This document shows positions 13,843 through 23,257 of a DNA stretch of 59,107 nt, in pieces. Source of the DNA: a virus; IMG/VR virus record IMGVR_UViG_3300023184_000140, positions 1 to 59,107 of that record. One strand, 5' to 3'. Below the pieces are notes generated by a model. The model saw nothing but the letters and a program-made list of their open reading frames with translations, ran no database searches and was not told the origin of the DNA. A program made the position numbers and the translations under genes. The first letter of the stretch is position 1; the number at the start of each line of letters is the position of its first letter.

Positions 13843-15683
13843 TGGCTACGTTTGTGTTTGATACTGAGACATTACCGAATCGTACTTTGTTCTGCGCTAA
13901 AAACGTAGATACAGGCGAGTGGTTTGATCTCTGGCAGCATGAGGAAGACTCAGCGCAGAGACTGTTGAAATTTGTTCAGCAACCTGACTCTACGTTTGTA
14001 GGTTTCAATAACCGCTCGTTTGACAACGTAGTGGTTGCTGCATTTTGTGCCGGACGCACTTCGTTAGAAATTAAACGTATAGCTGACGATTTGATTGTGA
14101 ATCGTGTAGCACACTGGCAGGCAATGCGTAAGTTCAGTCTCAGGGACGTAATGATAGACACTATAGACATTATTGAAGTGGCTCCGTCGTTCGTAGGTTT
14201 AAAAGCTTACGGAGCGCGTATGCACATGCCTATACTGCAAGACATGCCGATAGCTCATGATGCTCATATTACGCTTGAGCAGGAACCGCTGGTGCTTGAA
14301 TATTGTCATAATGACGTTGATACTACGCAAGAGTTGCTACGCCAGCTTGAAAAAGAAATCATGCTCAGAGTAGACATGTCAAAGCAGTACAAAACTGACA
14401 TGCGTAGTAAGTCTGATTCACAGATGGCTGAACAAGCTTACGTAACGTCTATGAAGCTTGAGCGTAGAGATAATGAAGTACCAGACACCGTAACATACGT
14501 ACCTCCTCAGTTTCTCAAGTTCATAGATACCGAGTTACAAGGTTTGTTGGATAAGGTTTCTGTGCATGTGTTTGATATGAATAAAAACACAGGGCACGTC
14601 ATACTGCCAGATTTTTTGGGTGGAACTACAATAAAATTCGGCGTAGGTGAATATCAACTTGGAGTAGGAGGAATACATAGTGTACACGACAAATCAATCT
14701 GCTACGTCGCTGGTGACGACATCATCTGCGACATCGATGCTGCCTCGTTTTACCCCTCGATTATCCTTGAATGTGGTTTTATCCCCAAGTCGCTCGGGAA
14801 ACCGTTTATCGATGAGTACAGAAATATTTATAACAAACGACTCGAAGCAAAGCGAACCGGAGACAAAGTAATTAACGAAACTCTAAAGATTTCGTTAAAT
14901 GGCACTTTCGGTAAACTGGCCAGCAAATATTCAGTTCTTTATTCCCCCGATCTGATGTTAGCGGTAACGCTAACTGGCCAGTTTACACTTTTAATGTTGA
15001 TTGAATGGTTGGAGAAAGCCGGTGCGGTAACTTTATCCGCTAACACCGACGGCATAGCGATTCGCTACTCGAAATCGCTGCACGAGACCGTTCAGAAGGT
15101 TGTGGCTAAGTTTAGTGAAATATCGCGGTTTGAGTTTGAATTTACGCCATATAGAGCGTTAGCTATGAAAGACGTAAACAACTACATAGCAATCAAGCCA
15201 GATCGCAGTCTAAAAGTAAAAGGTATATATGCGCCGTTATCGTTGCGGAAGAACCCCACAGCGCAGGTCGCTTCAGACGCAGTCGGTCAGTGGCTCGCGG
15301 TCGGTACGCCATTTGAGGAGACTATACGCAATGCACCGTTTCAAGATTTTATCTCGGCTAGGAATGTCACTGGAGGGGGTGAGCAGTTTGGCAAATTCCT
15401 TGGCAAAGTCGTTCGTTGGTACCAATCTAGTGATGGTGAAGTGGATCCTATTAGATATGTTTCCAACGGAAACAAAGTACCAAAGACGGATGGTGCGAAA
15501 GCGTGCATGATTTTAAAAGACAAAGTCATACACCCTAAAGATTTAGACTATGACTGGTATATCAAAGAAGCAATTAAGATAGCTATAGCAGTAGGTTGCA
15601 AGGATTATTTAACAGCGGAGCAGTTGGCTTTGGTTGCTCCTCCACCAAAACAGCCTAGGAAGAAGAAAAATGGAACAGGGTAA
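13842..15683 (+). CDS. Family B DNA polymerase with 3'-5' exonuclease (613 aa)
   Basis: Exo I is FDTET (D7, E9), Exo II contains GFNNRSFDN and Exo III YCHNDVDTT. Motif A is DAASFYPS (D299), motif B KISLNGTFG (K349, N353, G357). Motif C reads ANTDG (N401, D403) in place of the usual YxDTDS, so one of the two aspartates is replaced by Asn. At 613 aa it is compact. It is the only replicative polymerase seen and would use the Prim-Pol helicase as partner. The C-terminal tail is lysine-rich (PPKQPRKKKNGTG). Confidence 0.92.
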   Translation: MATFVFDTETLPNRTLFCAKNVDTGEWFDLWQHEEDSAQRLLKFVQQPDSTFVGFNNRSFDNVVVAAFCAGRTSLEIKRIADDLIVNRVAHWQAMRKFSLRDVMIDTIDIIEVAPSFVGLKAYGARMHMPILQDMPIAHDAHITLEQEPLVLEYCHNDVDTTQELLRQLEKEIMLRVDMSKQYKTDMRSKSDSQMAEQAYVTSMKLERRDNEVPDTVTYVPPQFLKFIDTELQGLLDKVSVHVFDMNKNTGHVILPDFLGGTTIKFGVGEYQLGVGGIHSVHDKSICYVAGDDIICDIDAASFYPSIILECGFIPKSLGKPFIDEYRNIYNKRLEAKRTGDKVINETLKISLNGTFGKLASKYSVLYSPDLMLAVTLTGQFTLLMLIEWLEKAGAVTLSANTDGIAIRYSKSLHETVQKVVAKFSEISRFEFEFTPYRALAMKDVNNYIAIKPDRSLKVKGIYAPLSLRKNPTAQVASDAVGQWLAVGTPFEETIRNAPFQDFISARNVTGGGEQFGKFLGKVVRWYQSSDGEVDPIRYVSNGNKVPKTDGAKACMILKDKVIHPKDLDYDWYIKEAIKIAIAVGCKDYLTAEQLALVAPPPKQPRKKKNGTG

Positions 15684-16017
15684 CGAAAGAACAGTGTACG
15701 TTGTACAAGTTGACAATAACAAAGATTTATCAGACGCTAAAAAATATGGGAAGTTACGTGCTATATTTGCTAATCCTCGTAAGCCTTACGATACTCATCA
15801 GTTATTGAATAAAGCTCGTAGGGAACTCAAAGACTGGCAGTCAGGAGATTATCTTTTGATAGTCGGTGATCCTACGCTTTGTGCAGTAGCTATGTCCGTA
15901 ATAACGGAATACCACTCACTGGTAAACGTACTAAGCTGGGATAGGAATCAATTTCAATATACAACTCAGCGTTGGGACTTCGGTATACTTTTCAACGATG
16001 AGTTTCAGGTTTTATAA
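15670..16017 (+). CDS. Hypothetical protein after the polymerase (115 aa)
   Basis: The start MEQGNERTV at 15670 lies inside the polymerase tail. Alternating strands and helices (TVYVVQVDNN, YLLIVGDPTLCAVAMSVI, VLSWDRNQFQY) indicate a small alpha/beta protein. It occurs between polymerase and the recombination ATPase, so a replication accessory role is plausible. No family recognised. Confidence 0.65.
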   Translation: MEQGNERTVYVVQVDNNKDLSDAKKYGKLRAIFANPRKPYDTHQLLNKARRELKDWQSGDYLLIVGDPTLCAVAMSVITEYHSLVNVLSWDRNQFQYTTQRWDFGILFNDEFQVL

Positions 16018-16059
16018 GTGCGGACGACAAACCGCCAATCTTCAGAAAGGAGAAACAAA

Positions 16060-16800
16060 ATGTCAGACTGGCAAAAGAGCCTTAGAAAAGGCAAGCAGGA
16101 AATACCCCCTCGTATTTGTATCTACGGAGGACACGGTATCGGTAAATCAACATTGGCGAGTCAGTTTCCTAAACCAATCTTCATAAGCACTGAAGACGGT
16201 TTAGATTCTTTGGACGTGGTCAGCTTCCCTAGAGCTGCCTCAGTCACCGATGTGGTTGAGAGCATTAAAACGCTTATTAAAGAAGATCACGAGTACAAGA
16301 CAGTTGTAATTGACTCGGTTGATTGGCTAGTTGAGCCATTGATCACGCAGAACGTAGAAAGCTCTCATGAGGCTAAAGATCTAGCTTACGGTAAAGGTCA
16401 GATGCTAGTAGCTGAAGAGTTCCGTGAAATTCTGCAAGGTTTAGACGTGTTGCGCACAAAACGTAATATGAATGTTGTGTTGATTGCACACTCAGCCGTT
16501 ATACGTTTTGAAGATCCGCGGACTGAACCGTATGATCGGTATCAACCTAAGTTACCTAACCGTTGCAATGCGTTATTGATGGAATGGGCAGACGTGTTAG
16601 CTTTTGCTGCTTTCAAAGTCATCATCCGTAAAGCAGACACCGGATTCAACAATACGAAGAATCGTGGTGTCACAACTGGTGAGCGATTATTACATTTCGT
16701 TGAGAATCCGGCGTATGCTGCAAAGAATCGTTACGCATGCCCAGACGAAGTCGAGATGACTATCGAAAATGTCGCTAAACTTATTCCTATTGCCAACTAA
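16060..16800 (+). CDS. Sak4-like RecA-fold ATPase (246 aa)
   Basis: The start at 16060 follows AGGAGAAAC. Walker A is GGHGIGKS (23-30), then PIFISTEDGLDSL and a Walker B-like TVVIDSVDWL, which is the AAA_24/Sak4 arrangement. Sak4 proteins are phage single-strand annealing/recombination ATPases, usually encoded next to a single-strand-binding partner, as here with DUF669. It probably acts in recombination-dependent replication and repair. Confidence 0.85.
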   Translation: MSDWQKSLRKGKQEIPPRICIYGGHGIGKSTLASQFPKPIFISTEDGLDSLDVVSFPRAASVTDVVESIKTLIKEDHEYKTVVIDSVDWLVEPLITQNVESSHEAKDLAYGKGQMLVAEEFREILQGLDVLRTKRNMNVVLIAHSAVIRFEDPRTEPYDRYQPKLPNRCNALLMEWADVLAFAAFKVIIRKADTGFNNTKNRGVTTGERLLHFVENPAYAAKNRYACPDEVEMTIENVAKLIPIAN

Positions 16801-16810
16801 GGAGATTACC

Positions 16811-17293
16811 ATGGCTAAATTTGGTTTTGATGTATCCGCTGTAGAAGTTTCGGCTCCTGTTTCTTATGATCCTATTCCTGAGGGGGAATATACTCTCAAA
16901 GCTGTGGATGCTGAAGAAAAAGCTACGAGCAAAGGTGATGGATCTTACATTAAGGTTAAGTTTGAAGTAGCTAAAGGTGACTATGCTGGTCGCTTGATTT
17001 GGCAAAACTTTAATCATAATAACCCTAGTGAAAAAGCTCAGAACATTGGGCGACAACAGCTCATTGCATGGGCTTCAGCTTGCGGTAAAGCGGATGCTGA
17101 AGACACTGACAAGCTTTTGGATAAACCGTTCTCAGCAGTCGTGGCGATTGAAAAAGGTACTGGTGGTTATTCTGACAGTAACCGCATTAAAGTTTTCTTG
17201 TCTGGCGCTGCTGAGTCTGCTCCAAAAGCTGCCCCAAAAGCAGCACCCAAACCAGCTCCGGCAGCAGCTAAAACAGGCAATCCTTGGGATTAA
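16811..17293 (+). CDS. DUF669 single-strand-binding-like protein (160 aa)
   Basis: Start at 16811 after AAGGAGATTACC. The core has PIPEGEYTLKAVDAEEK, YIKVKFEVAKGDYAGR and IWQNFNHNN, matching DUF669, an OB-fold-like family found beside Sak4 and proposed to bind single-stranded DNA. The C-terminus is alanine/proline/lysine-rich and ends NPWD, a short acidic/aromatic tip like the tails through which SSB proteins contact partners. Confidence 0.85.
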   Translation: MAKFGFDVSAVEVSAPVSYDPIPEGEYTLKAVDAEEKATSKGDGSYIKVKFEVAKGDYAGRLIWQNFNHNNPSEKAQNIGRQQLIAWASACGKADAEDTDKLLDKPFSAVVAIEKGTGGYSDSNRIKVFLSGAAESAPKAAPKAAPKPAPAAAKTGNPWD

Positions 17294-17310
17294 TGTAGCA
17301 ACGACACCCA

Positions 17311-17386
17311 GCCGGAGGTGGTGTAAAACACCGGCAGTGGGGGCTAAAGTATATCGTTAGGCAGTTTCCTTCTTTAGTGACCCCAC
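17311..17386 (+). other. Structured intergenic element, two stem-loops
   Basis: In the 114-base gap two hairpins are visible. The first pairs GGTGT (17320-17324) with ACACC (17328-17332) and GCC (17311-17313) with GGC (17333-17335), leaving GGAGGT as a bulge. The second pairs GTGGGG (17337-17342) with CCCCAC (17381-17386) and CTAAAG (17344-17349) with CTTTAG (17372-17377) around a 22-base apical loop. No T-run follows, so it is not a plain terminator. It could be a small RNA, a processing site or a leader of the nuclease gene. Confidence 0.5.
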
Positions 17387-17407
17387 ATCTACATAACAGG
17401 AGAACTT

Positions 17408-18247
17408 ATGGTAGCCTTACCACCTCGCCCAGAGCAGGTCGTAATAGATAGAATTTATGAGAGCATAAAACAAGAAAAATCTAATTCTGATTTATACCTC
17501 GGTCGTCTCGGCGCATCTTTCATAGGCGAAGATTGCATACGTAAAATTTGGTTTAGCTGGCGTTCATTTACTTCTTCGTCATTTGACGGTAGAATACTGA
17601 GATTGTTTGAAACAGGGCATCTTCAAGAAGATAGAATCGTCAATGATTTACGCCGTGCTGGTTTTCAGATTTGGGCAAAAGACGATGATGGAAAACAGTT
17701 TGAGTTTAAAGATGACACAGGGCATTTTGTAACTAAAGTTGACGGTATAATGAAGGGAGTGCCGGAAAGCGAAAACACGGCGCATCTGTTGGAAGTTAAA
17801 ACTCACAATAAAGACAGTTTCAACGGGTTAAACAAAAAAGGTGTTCAAGACTCAAAGCCAACGCATTATGCCCAGATGCAGTACAGTATGGCGCTCATGG
17901 GTCTAAACCGAGGTATGTATGTAGCTGTTTGCAAAGATAATGAACAGTTTTACGTAGAGCGTATCAGGGAAGATCGTGCTGAGCAGAAGAAGTTAGCTAC
18001 AAAAGTAATCAAGCTTGTAGAAGCTAGAATGCGCCCCGCCGGTATAAGTGACGATGCTTCATCTTTCGGTTGTAAATTTTGTGACCAAAAAGCTGTTTGC
18101 TTGAAACAAGAAAAGCCGTTAAAAACATGTCGTTCTTGCGTTAACTCTGCAGCTACTCAAAACGGCAGTTGGACATGTCTCAGAGACGAAACAGTACTAA
18201 CCCAAGATCAGCAAAGAGCCGCATGTGAACATTACGAGGCATTATGA
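17408..18247 (+). CDS. PD-(D/E)XK nuclease, Cas4/RecB-like with Fe-S cysteines (279 aa)
   Basis: The active site is VDG (D112) and LLEVKTH (E129, K131), followed by YAQMQYSMALMG, as in YqaJ/RecB/Cas4-type exonucleases. Cys43 plus C222, C225 and C231 match the C-Xn-C-x2-C-x5-C iron-sulfur pattern of Cas4 and AddB. Further cysteines (241, 244, 257, 273) may form an added zinc site. It likely resects DNA ends for the Sak4/DUF669 pair. SD AGGAGA supports the start. Confidence 0.85.
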   Translation: MVALPPRPEQVVIDRIYESIKQEKSNSDLYLGRLGASFIGEDCIRKIWFSWRSFTSSSFDGRILRLFETGHLQEDRIVNDLRRAGFQIWAKDDDGKQFEFKDDTGHFVTKVDGIMKGVPESENTAHLLEVKTHNKDSFNGLNKKGVQDSKPTHYAQMQYSMALMGLNRGMYVAVCKDNEQFYVERIREDRAEQKKLATKVIKLVEARMRPAGISDDASSFGCKFCDQKAVCLKQEKPLKTCRSCVNSAATQNGSWTCLRDETVLTQDQQRAACEHYEAL

Positions 18248-18720
18248 TAACAGTCGGCATTGACCCAGGATTAGATGGCGCTATAGCATTCCTCTCTGAT
18301 GGCGCTTTCTTAGCCGTAGAAGACATGCCGATTATAATCAAAGGTACGGGTACAGTTAAAAGGGAAGTTGATCCTGCAGGGTTGATTCGGCTACTCAGAC
18401 AGCATGTTCCAGCTGACGATAAATGTGCGGCAGCTTTAGAGCGTGTGAATGCTATGCCAGGTCAAGGAGTATCAAGTGTTTTCAGTCTAGGTGACAGTTT
18501 CGGCTGCGCCAGATCAGCTATAGCAGCGTGTAGTTATGAGATGCACGTGGTAACACCCGTCACTTGGAAAAAGCATTTTAAATTGACAAGCGACAAAGAT
18601 CTATCGAGAGCGTTAGCCGTAAAGCTGTTTCCTAACGCACCTATCCATCTAAAGAAGCATACCGACAGAGCAGAAGCTCTATTAATGGCACGCTGGTTAT
18701 ATGAGGTGAATCATGCTTAA
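18244..18720 (+). CDS. RuvC-like Holliday junction resolvase (158 aa)
   Basis: An RNase H-fold start VGIDPGLDGA (D7), then E66 in AALERVNAM and DRAEALLMARW (D141, E144) give the four acidic residues of RuvC. The length is right for a phage resolvase. It overlaps the nuclease gene (ATGA), completing a recombination set. It would cut four-way junctions before packaging. Confidence 0.85.
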   Translation: MITVGIDPGLDGAIAFLSDGAFLAVEDMPIIIKGTGTVKREVDPAGLIRLLRQHVPADDKCAAALERVNAMPGQGVSSVFSLGDSFGCARSAIAACSYEMHVVTPVTWKKHFKLTSDKDLSRALAVKLFPNAPIHLKKHTDRAEALLMARWLYEVNHA

Positions 18721-18973
18721 CGTAAAAACCGCAAGAAACGTAGAAACTCGTAAGATATTTGAGAAGCCTAAAAAGGTTCCTCATGTTACTACAAAAGAGC
18801 TTGTAATCCGCAGTGAAGAACTGTTCAACAGTGAATACGCTACTGATGAAATTAATCTAGCTAATCGTGAAAAATGGGTTAAATCTATTATGATTTTAGG
18901 TGATAGATGGCTATTTGCTAAACCTATTCCTAAACCAGAAATGCCGTTAGAAGAAAAAGAACCCCGAAATTAA
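18713..18973 (+). CDS. Hypothetical last gene of the rightward operon (86 aa)
   Basis: Start after GAGGTGAATC, overlapping the resolvase end. The basic N-terminus (NVKTARNVETRKIFEKPKK) and charged helices suggest a small nucleic-acid-associated protein. Its end contains one arm of the convergent terminator. No family recognised. Confidence 0.6.
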   Translation: MLNVKTARNVETRKIFEKPKKVPHVTTKELVIRSEELFNSEYATDEINLANREKWVKSIMILGDRWLFAKPIPKPEMPLEEKEPRN

Positions 18974-18980
18974 TCGGGGT
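18950..18980 (-). terminator. Terminator of the leftward late operon
   Basis: ACCCCG (18961-18966) pairs with CGGGGT (18975-18980) around an 8-base loop. On the minus strand the stem is followed by TTCTTTTTCTT, so it fits an intrinsic terminator for transcription arriving from 19005. In the plus direction no T-run follows. Confidence 0.65.
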
Positions 18981-19004
18981 AAACCCACTTACGTGAGGAG
19001 AAAG

Positions 19005-20999
19005 CTATTTTTGGTTAGCTTCTTCAGCTCGTATGTCATCTTCTATACTTGGTCCACCACTAGGTGATGCGATATCAGATTCAATATCGTTTTCTATAGG
19101 TTTAGGTGTTTCTTGATCTGACGGTGACGGGAATATTGCGCTTGAGGTTCCTGTCACTGTTCCTCTTTCTATAGCTGAAGCTTTGAGAGCTTTTGGACCG
19201 GCTTGAGCAGCATGGTTCTCTAAAGCTTTAACAGCTGCCGCTACTTGTTTAGGGTCGCTAGCCATCAACATATCTGCTAATTTATCAGCAGTAGCATCTG
19301 TCATTTGCGTTTTACGTAGACCTGTCAAAGCCGTTTTTGTCAAAGAATTCCAGAAACCGCCGGTAACTGCATCAGCAATTGCTCCACCTATCTCATTACC
19401 TTCTTCAAGCTTTTTACCCATCTCTGTACGCTTTGCAGTACGAGAGTTCGATAGAATAGTATTAGCTTGATGGAACAATTGAGATTCACGCTCTAAAGCA
19501 TTTTTAAACACTCTAAACTGTTTTGGGCTGTCAAACAAAGGTTTCAATTTGTCTTGCATTTCAATACCGCCGATGATACGTTGGGCAGCATTAAAGTTTG
19601 TTGAAGGATTCATAACACGGCTATAAAGGTCTCTAGCAACGCCTGTACGGAACGCATGCTTTTCAGCATCACTCATGTTTTTTACTAAACTAACTACTTG
19701 TTCATGATCCATACCGCCAAAATCATCCATACCTTTACGCATAGCATCTATGACTTCCATGTCGCCAGCGTAAGAACCACGAGCTGTTTTGTAATCAGGT
19801 ACAATGTTGTCAAGTCGGTCAACAAATCCTTTACGCAGCTGTTTTAAAGCTGTAGCTTCTGCTGTTGACATACCTTTAGCGCTTTTATAACCGGCATCGA
19901 TGCTAGCATCAATACCCCGTTTAATGTAGTCTAAAGTACGAACGTCTGGCAACTGTGTAACTTCAACACCTATAGGGTTTAGTTTATCATCCCTGATAAC
20001 TTTGTACAGATTTTGCAGTTCGTATTTAGACGGGTCTTCACCTCTAACCTTAGCAGCTAAAGCTTCCGCATCTGCGATCTCTTTAGCTTTATCAAAGAAG
20101 TTTTTAAAAGCAGGTGATTTTAAGACCTCGTTAATGACTGGATCATCGACCGTACCGTATTCGTAAGCTTGGTCGTAAAGAGTGTCAGCTTTTTTACGAA
20201 GTTCGCCAACCATTCTTTGTTCGTCAGCATAATAATCTCCTGGTTTTAAACCTTTTGAAGCCTGACTATATGTACGCTCTCTAATTCCTGCTTTTTGCTG
20301 AGTTAAACCTTTTTCAATCTTACGAGCCGCTTTACCGCTACGCTGAGCAACTGCTTCTGCTAAGTCTGTAACCGCTTCCCCGACATTAGCAACTTTAGAA
20401 GGTACGTTTAAAGCTCTATCCCGCTGCATGATACGTTTAATATCATTTGGAGACATTCCTGAATCAGACAAAGCTTCGGTAAACTTTTGCAAAGCTCGTT
20501 GCTCAGTTAATGCGTCAGTTGGACGTATTCTTTCTTTAGCCCAATTATAAAGACCTTTACCTGTTCGCATTGCTATAGGTAAAGTACCACCTAAAGTAGT
20601 ACCTATAACACCACCTGTAACAGCTCCAGCACCACGGTCTTCTTCAGCAGAACCAGCACCTGATATAGCACCTGTTACACCGCCGGTAGCAGCCAGCCTA
20701 GCAAGCGCATTAAGAGTAGAGCGTTGAACTTGAGCAGCACCGGCAGCTTGCCCACCAGGAACGAACATAGCAGCAACCCCAGGAAGAAAGCCGCCGCCGA
20801 ATTCGGCAGCTCCGCTAACATATGGGTTTTCTTTAGAAAATTGACCGTATTCTTTACGTATTTTATTCAGGTTCTGTTGGTAATCACCATCACCTGATTT
20901 AGCACGTAGCCATGCTTCAGCTTCATCACCCCAACCCATACCTAAACCCTGCCCAATTGCAGCTCGGGCAAGGTTTGTGCCGTAGTTCTTAGTAGCCAT
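19005..20999 (-). CDS. Putative DNA ejection protein, last late gene (664 aa)
   Basis: Residues about 60-150 hold long glycine/alanine-rich segments (FGGGFLPGVAAMFVPGG, GAVTGGVIGTTLGGTLP), likely glycine-zipper membrane helices. The rest is helical and charged, with YIKRGIDASIDAGYKSAK in the middle. Size, position at the end of the late operon and composition match internal virion proteins that leave the capsid with the DNA and cross the host envelope. No enzymatic motif seen. Stop overlaps nothing; a terminator follows 25 bases on. Confidence 0.65.
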   Translation of the reverse strand: MATKNYGTNLARAAIGQGLGMGWGDEAEAWLRAKSGDGDYQQNLNKIRKEYGQFSKENPYVSGAAEFGGGFLPGVAAMFVPGGQAAGAAQVQRSTLNALARLAATGGVTGAISGAGSAEEDRGAGAVTGGVIGTTLGGTLPIAMRTGKGLYNWAKERIRPTDALTEQRALQKFTEALSDSGMSPNDIKRIMQRDRALNVPSKVANVGEAVTDLAEAVAQRSGKAARKIEKGLTQQKAGIRERTYSQASKGLKPGDYYADEQRMVGELRKKADTLYDQAYEYGTVDDPVINEVLKSPAFKNFFDKAKEIADAEALAAKVRGEDPSKYELQNLYKVIRDDKLNPIGVEVTQLPDVRTLDYIKRGIDASIDAGYKSAKGMSTAEATALKQLRKGFVDRLDNIVPDYKTARGSYAGDMEVIDAMRKGMDDFGGMDHEQVVSLVKNMSDAEKHAFRTGVARDLYSRVMNPSTNFNAAQRIIGGIEMQDKLKPLFDSPKQFRVFKNALERESQLFHQANTILSNSRTAKRTEMGKKLEEGNEIGGAIADAVTGGFWNSLTKTALTGLRKTQMTDATADKLADMLMASDPKQVAAAVKALENHAAQAGPKALKASAIERGTVTGTSSAIFPSPSDQETPKPIENDIESDIASPSGGPSIEDDIRAEEANQK

Positions 21000-23248
21000 T
21001 ATTCTATACCTCCCGCAGGAGCAGGTGTAGTTTCACGATATAAACCTTGGTTAACTTCGTTAAGTCGTTTGTTATGACGTTGGCGAGTAGCTTCTAAAGC
21101 TTTGTAAGCGTCTTTCAAAATGAAGGCTCGTTCTTCTTTACTCTTAGCTCCAATACCTTGTACGCTTAAAAGTATAGCACGTTCGCCTTCTGTTGGGTTG
21201 CCTCCAAAAGCTGATTTCAGGGAGCTTAAAACTTGTTTAGCTAACAAATTTTCTTGTTCTCTAGTAGCTAAAACTTTTGGATCTTTAGAACCCGTTTCTT
21301 CAAGAAGTTTACGTTGAGCTTTATCTACAAAAGAAGAATCAAACGTATTTGGATTTAAAGCATACGCTTTTTTCAAGCTAGCCATTGCTGCGTCTGTAGC
21401 GGCTAAAGCGTCTTCTGTTTCAGACTTCATTTTAACTTCTACAGGAGTCAATTTACCCTGTTGGTTTTTAACATTCTCAAACTTCGCTTGCTCTAAATTA
21501 AACTTACCTTGAGAAAGAGCTAAGTTGGCTTGCGCTGTAGTCATACCAGCTAAAGCAGCGGTTATGCCAGCCATTTGTTTTTCGATATTAAGATCAGCGA
21601 TCTTTTCTACACGTTTCTGGAACTCAGGAGTGCCAGGAGTTAAACCTTCGTCCCTAGCTTGTTTACCAGCAGTAGACTGCGGTTCGCCTGATTTGACGTA
21701 TTCTTTCATCATCTCAACGGCGATAGCTCGTTTGTCTTTGCTTTGTTCACCAGCCAGCGCACGTAAAGAAGCAACCTCATCTTTAGCGGTTTGCATCTTC
21801 AACTTCTGACCTTCAATACCTAACTGTAAACCCAAAGTTCTCTTTTGAGTATTGGTTAGACGTTTTTCTTTCTCAATATCAGCCATCACATTACCGGCTT
21901 CAGATACGTTCTCGGTGAACTGACCTGTTTTAGTAGGTTTGCCGAAAGCAGATGCGAGTCTGAAATACATTTCAGCTTTGCTAGGTGCTTCGTCACCGCC
22001 TTTCATAGCATTGGTTATCATGTTTTGAAAAGCAGTTGCTTCATCAGATGCTCTTTTGTTAGCCGCTTTAATTTCTGTAGCGTAGTCTGTGTCTCCAGTA
22101 GAATATCTTGCTAACATTGCGCTGAGCATGTCTTGTTTAGGAAGAGTTTGTTCTTCCATAACTTTGTTGTCAGGAAGCATAGGTATATCTTCTACCGGAC
22201 TCACCATCTGTGGAGGACGAGGATAATTATCAAAATCTACTTTTTCTGCCCGTATGTCTGTATGCGTAGGAGAAGTCTCGGTAATTATAGGTCTATCTAC
22301 GTTAACCATAGAAGCATCTGGCCAATACTTACCTTGGAAATCTACTCCAGCAAGCTGCATTCCGTCAAGATCGTTTTCTCCACCCGTGTAAAAATGAGTT
22401 TTAACGGGACCACCATGAGCAAACCCTACAAACTTTTGACCAGGATTAGCGTCAGTATATTGTTTAATAAGACCAAGTGCTCCAGTGCCCAACGGAACGG
22501 CTGATGCAGGCACTGTGGTAGGTTTATCAGTGTAGTATCCGCGAACGCCACCAACCATAGTTAACGGTTCTCCATTTGGTCCGTAACCCCAAGAACCGTA
22601 AGTGTATGTAGGCGAGTTTACAGGTTGTACTTCAGGTTTGCTAAACTGCCCTTGCCCAGTATAATACTGAGCTTGGTTATACATGTTATTATTTGGGTTA
22701 GACATCGCCCCATAGTAGTTGTTTACGTAGTCTTTGTACGTAGTTTGATCTGTATTGTATTTGTTTAACAAATCTTCATATTTAGGCTGAGCAAAATTAT
22801 AAGCCGCTAAATCTGTTTGATATTGCTTAGCTACAGTCGGATAGTTTTTAACCGCAGCGTTATACGCAGCTAAATCCGTCCCGTATTGGCTTTTAGCTTG
22901 GTTGTATGCCGCCAAATCATCTTGGTATTTAAGCTGATTAGCAGCTATGACTTCTGGTGTAGCTTGTTGATAATCATACAGAGCTACTTGATAATTAGTA
23001 TCGGCTAAGTTGTAAGCGTCTTTTTGAGCCTGAGTAGCTTTTGACCCAAGAGGCTTAGGAGCTACAGGTTTAACTGGAGCAACGTATGCTTTTGGAGCAA
23101 CTTGTGTAAATGCTACGGGAGCTACAGGTTTAGTTAGCTCAGAAGGCTTAACAGGAGCCTCGCCAGGATCTTCAGCACCAGAATAATTAGCTAACGTAGG
23201 AGTGCTAATACCGTACTGCCTCATCAATTGATCAAGTTCGTATCCCAT
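20999..23248 (-). CDS. Putative internal virion/ejection protein with YNTDLAAY repeats (749 aa)
   Basis: After a proline-rich N-terminus with repeated (P/K)P(V/L)AP units, residues 80-170 contain heptad-like repeats of the type YQTDLAAYN. A GFAHGGPVKTHF motif follows at about residue 277, then a helical, lysine- and glutamine-rich half with long coiled-coil potential. The single GFAxGGxV box is shared with several other virion proteins here. A role as an internal core protein released during infection is inferred from position between two other such genes. Confidence 0.6.
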   Translation of the reverse strand: MGYELDQLMRQYGISTPTLANYSGAEDPGEAPVKPSELTKPVAPVAFTQVAPKAYVAPVKPVAPKPLGSKATQAQKDAYNLADTNYQVALYDYQQATPEVIAANQLKYQDDLAAYNQAKSQYGTDLAAYNAAVKNYPTVAKQYQTDLAAYNFAQPKYEDLLNKYNTDQTTYKDYVNNYYGAMSNPNNNMYNQAQYYTGQGQFSKPEVQPVNSPTYTYGSWGYGPNGEPLTMVGGVRGYYTDKPTTVPASAVPLGTGALGLIKQYTDANPGQKFVGFAHGGPVKTHFYTGGENDLDGMQLAGVDFQGKYWPDASMVNVDRPIITETSPTHTDIRAEKVDFDNYPRPPQMVSPVEDIPMLPDNKVMEEQTLPKQDMLSAMLARYSTGDTDYATEIKAANKRASDEATAFQNMITNAMKGGDEAPSKAEMYFRLASAFGKPTKTGQFTENVSEAGNVMADIEKEKRLTNTQKRTLGLQLGIEGQKLKMQTAKDEVASLRALAGEQSKDKRAIAVEMMKEYVKSGEPQSTAGKQARDEGLTPGTPEFQKRVEKIADLNIEKQMAGITAALAGMTTAQANLALSQGKFNLEQAKFENVKNQQGKLTPVEVKMKSETEDALAATDAAMASLKKAYALNPNTFDSSFVDKAQRKLLEETGSKDPKVLATREQENLLAKQVLSSLKSAFGGNPTEGERAILLSVQGIGAKSKEERAFILKDAYKALEATRQRHNKRLNEVNQGLYRETTPAPAGGIE

Positions 23249-23257
23249 TTTTATTCC

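Noticed and set aside
17028-17360. Open frame overlapping DUF669 and running into the structured spacer
   Set aside because: Different frame from a well-supported gene, with a lysine/leucine/serine-rich product typical of a shadow, and no ribosome site.
17311-17386. tRNA or tmRNA in the structured spacer
   Set aside because: No acceptor/CCA arrangement, no T-arm GTTCRANNC sequence, and stems do not fit a cloverleaf. No tRNA-like sequence was found elsewhere in the window either.
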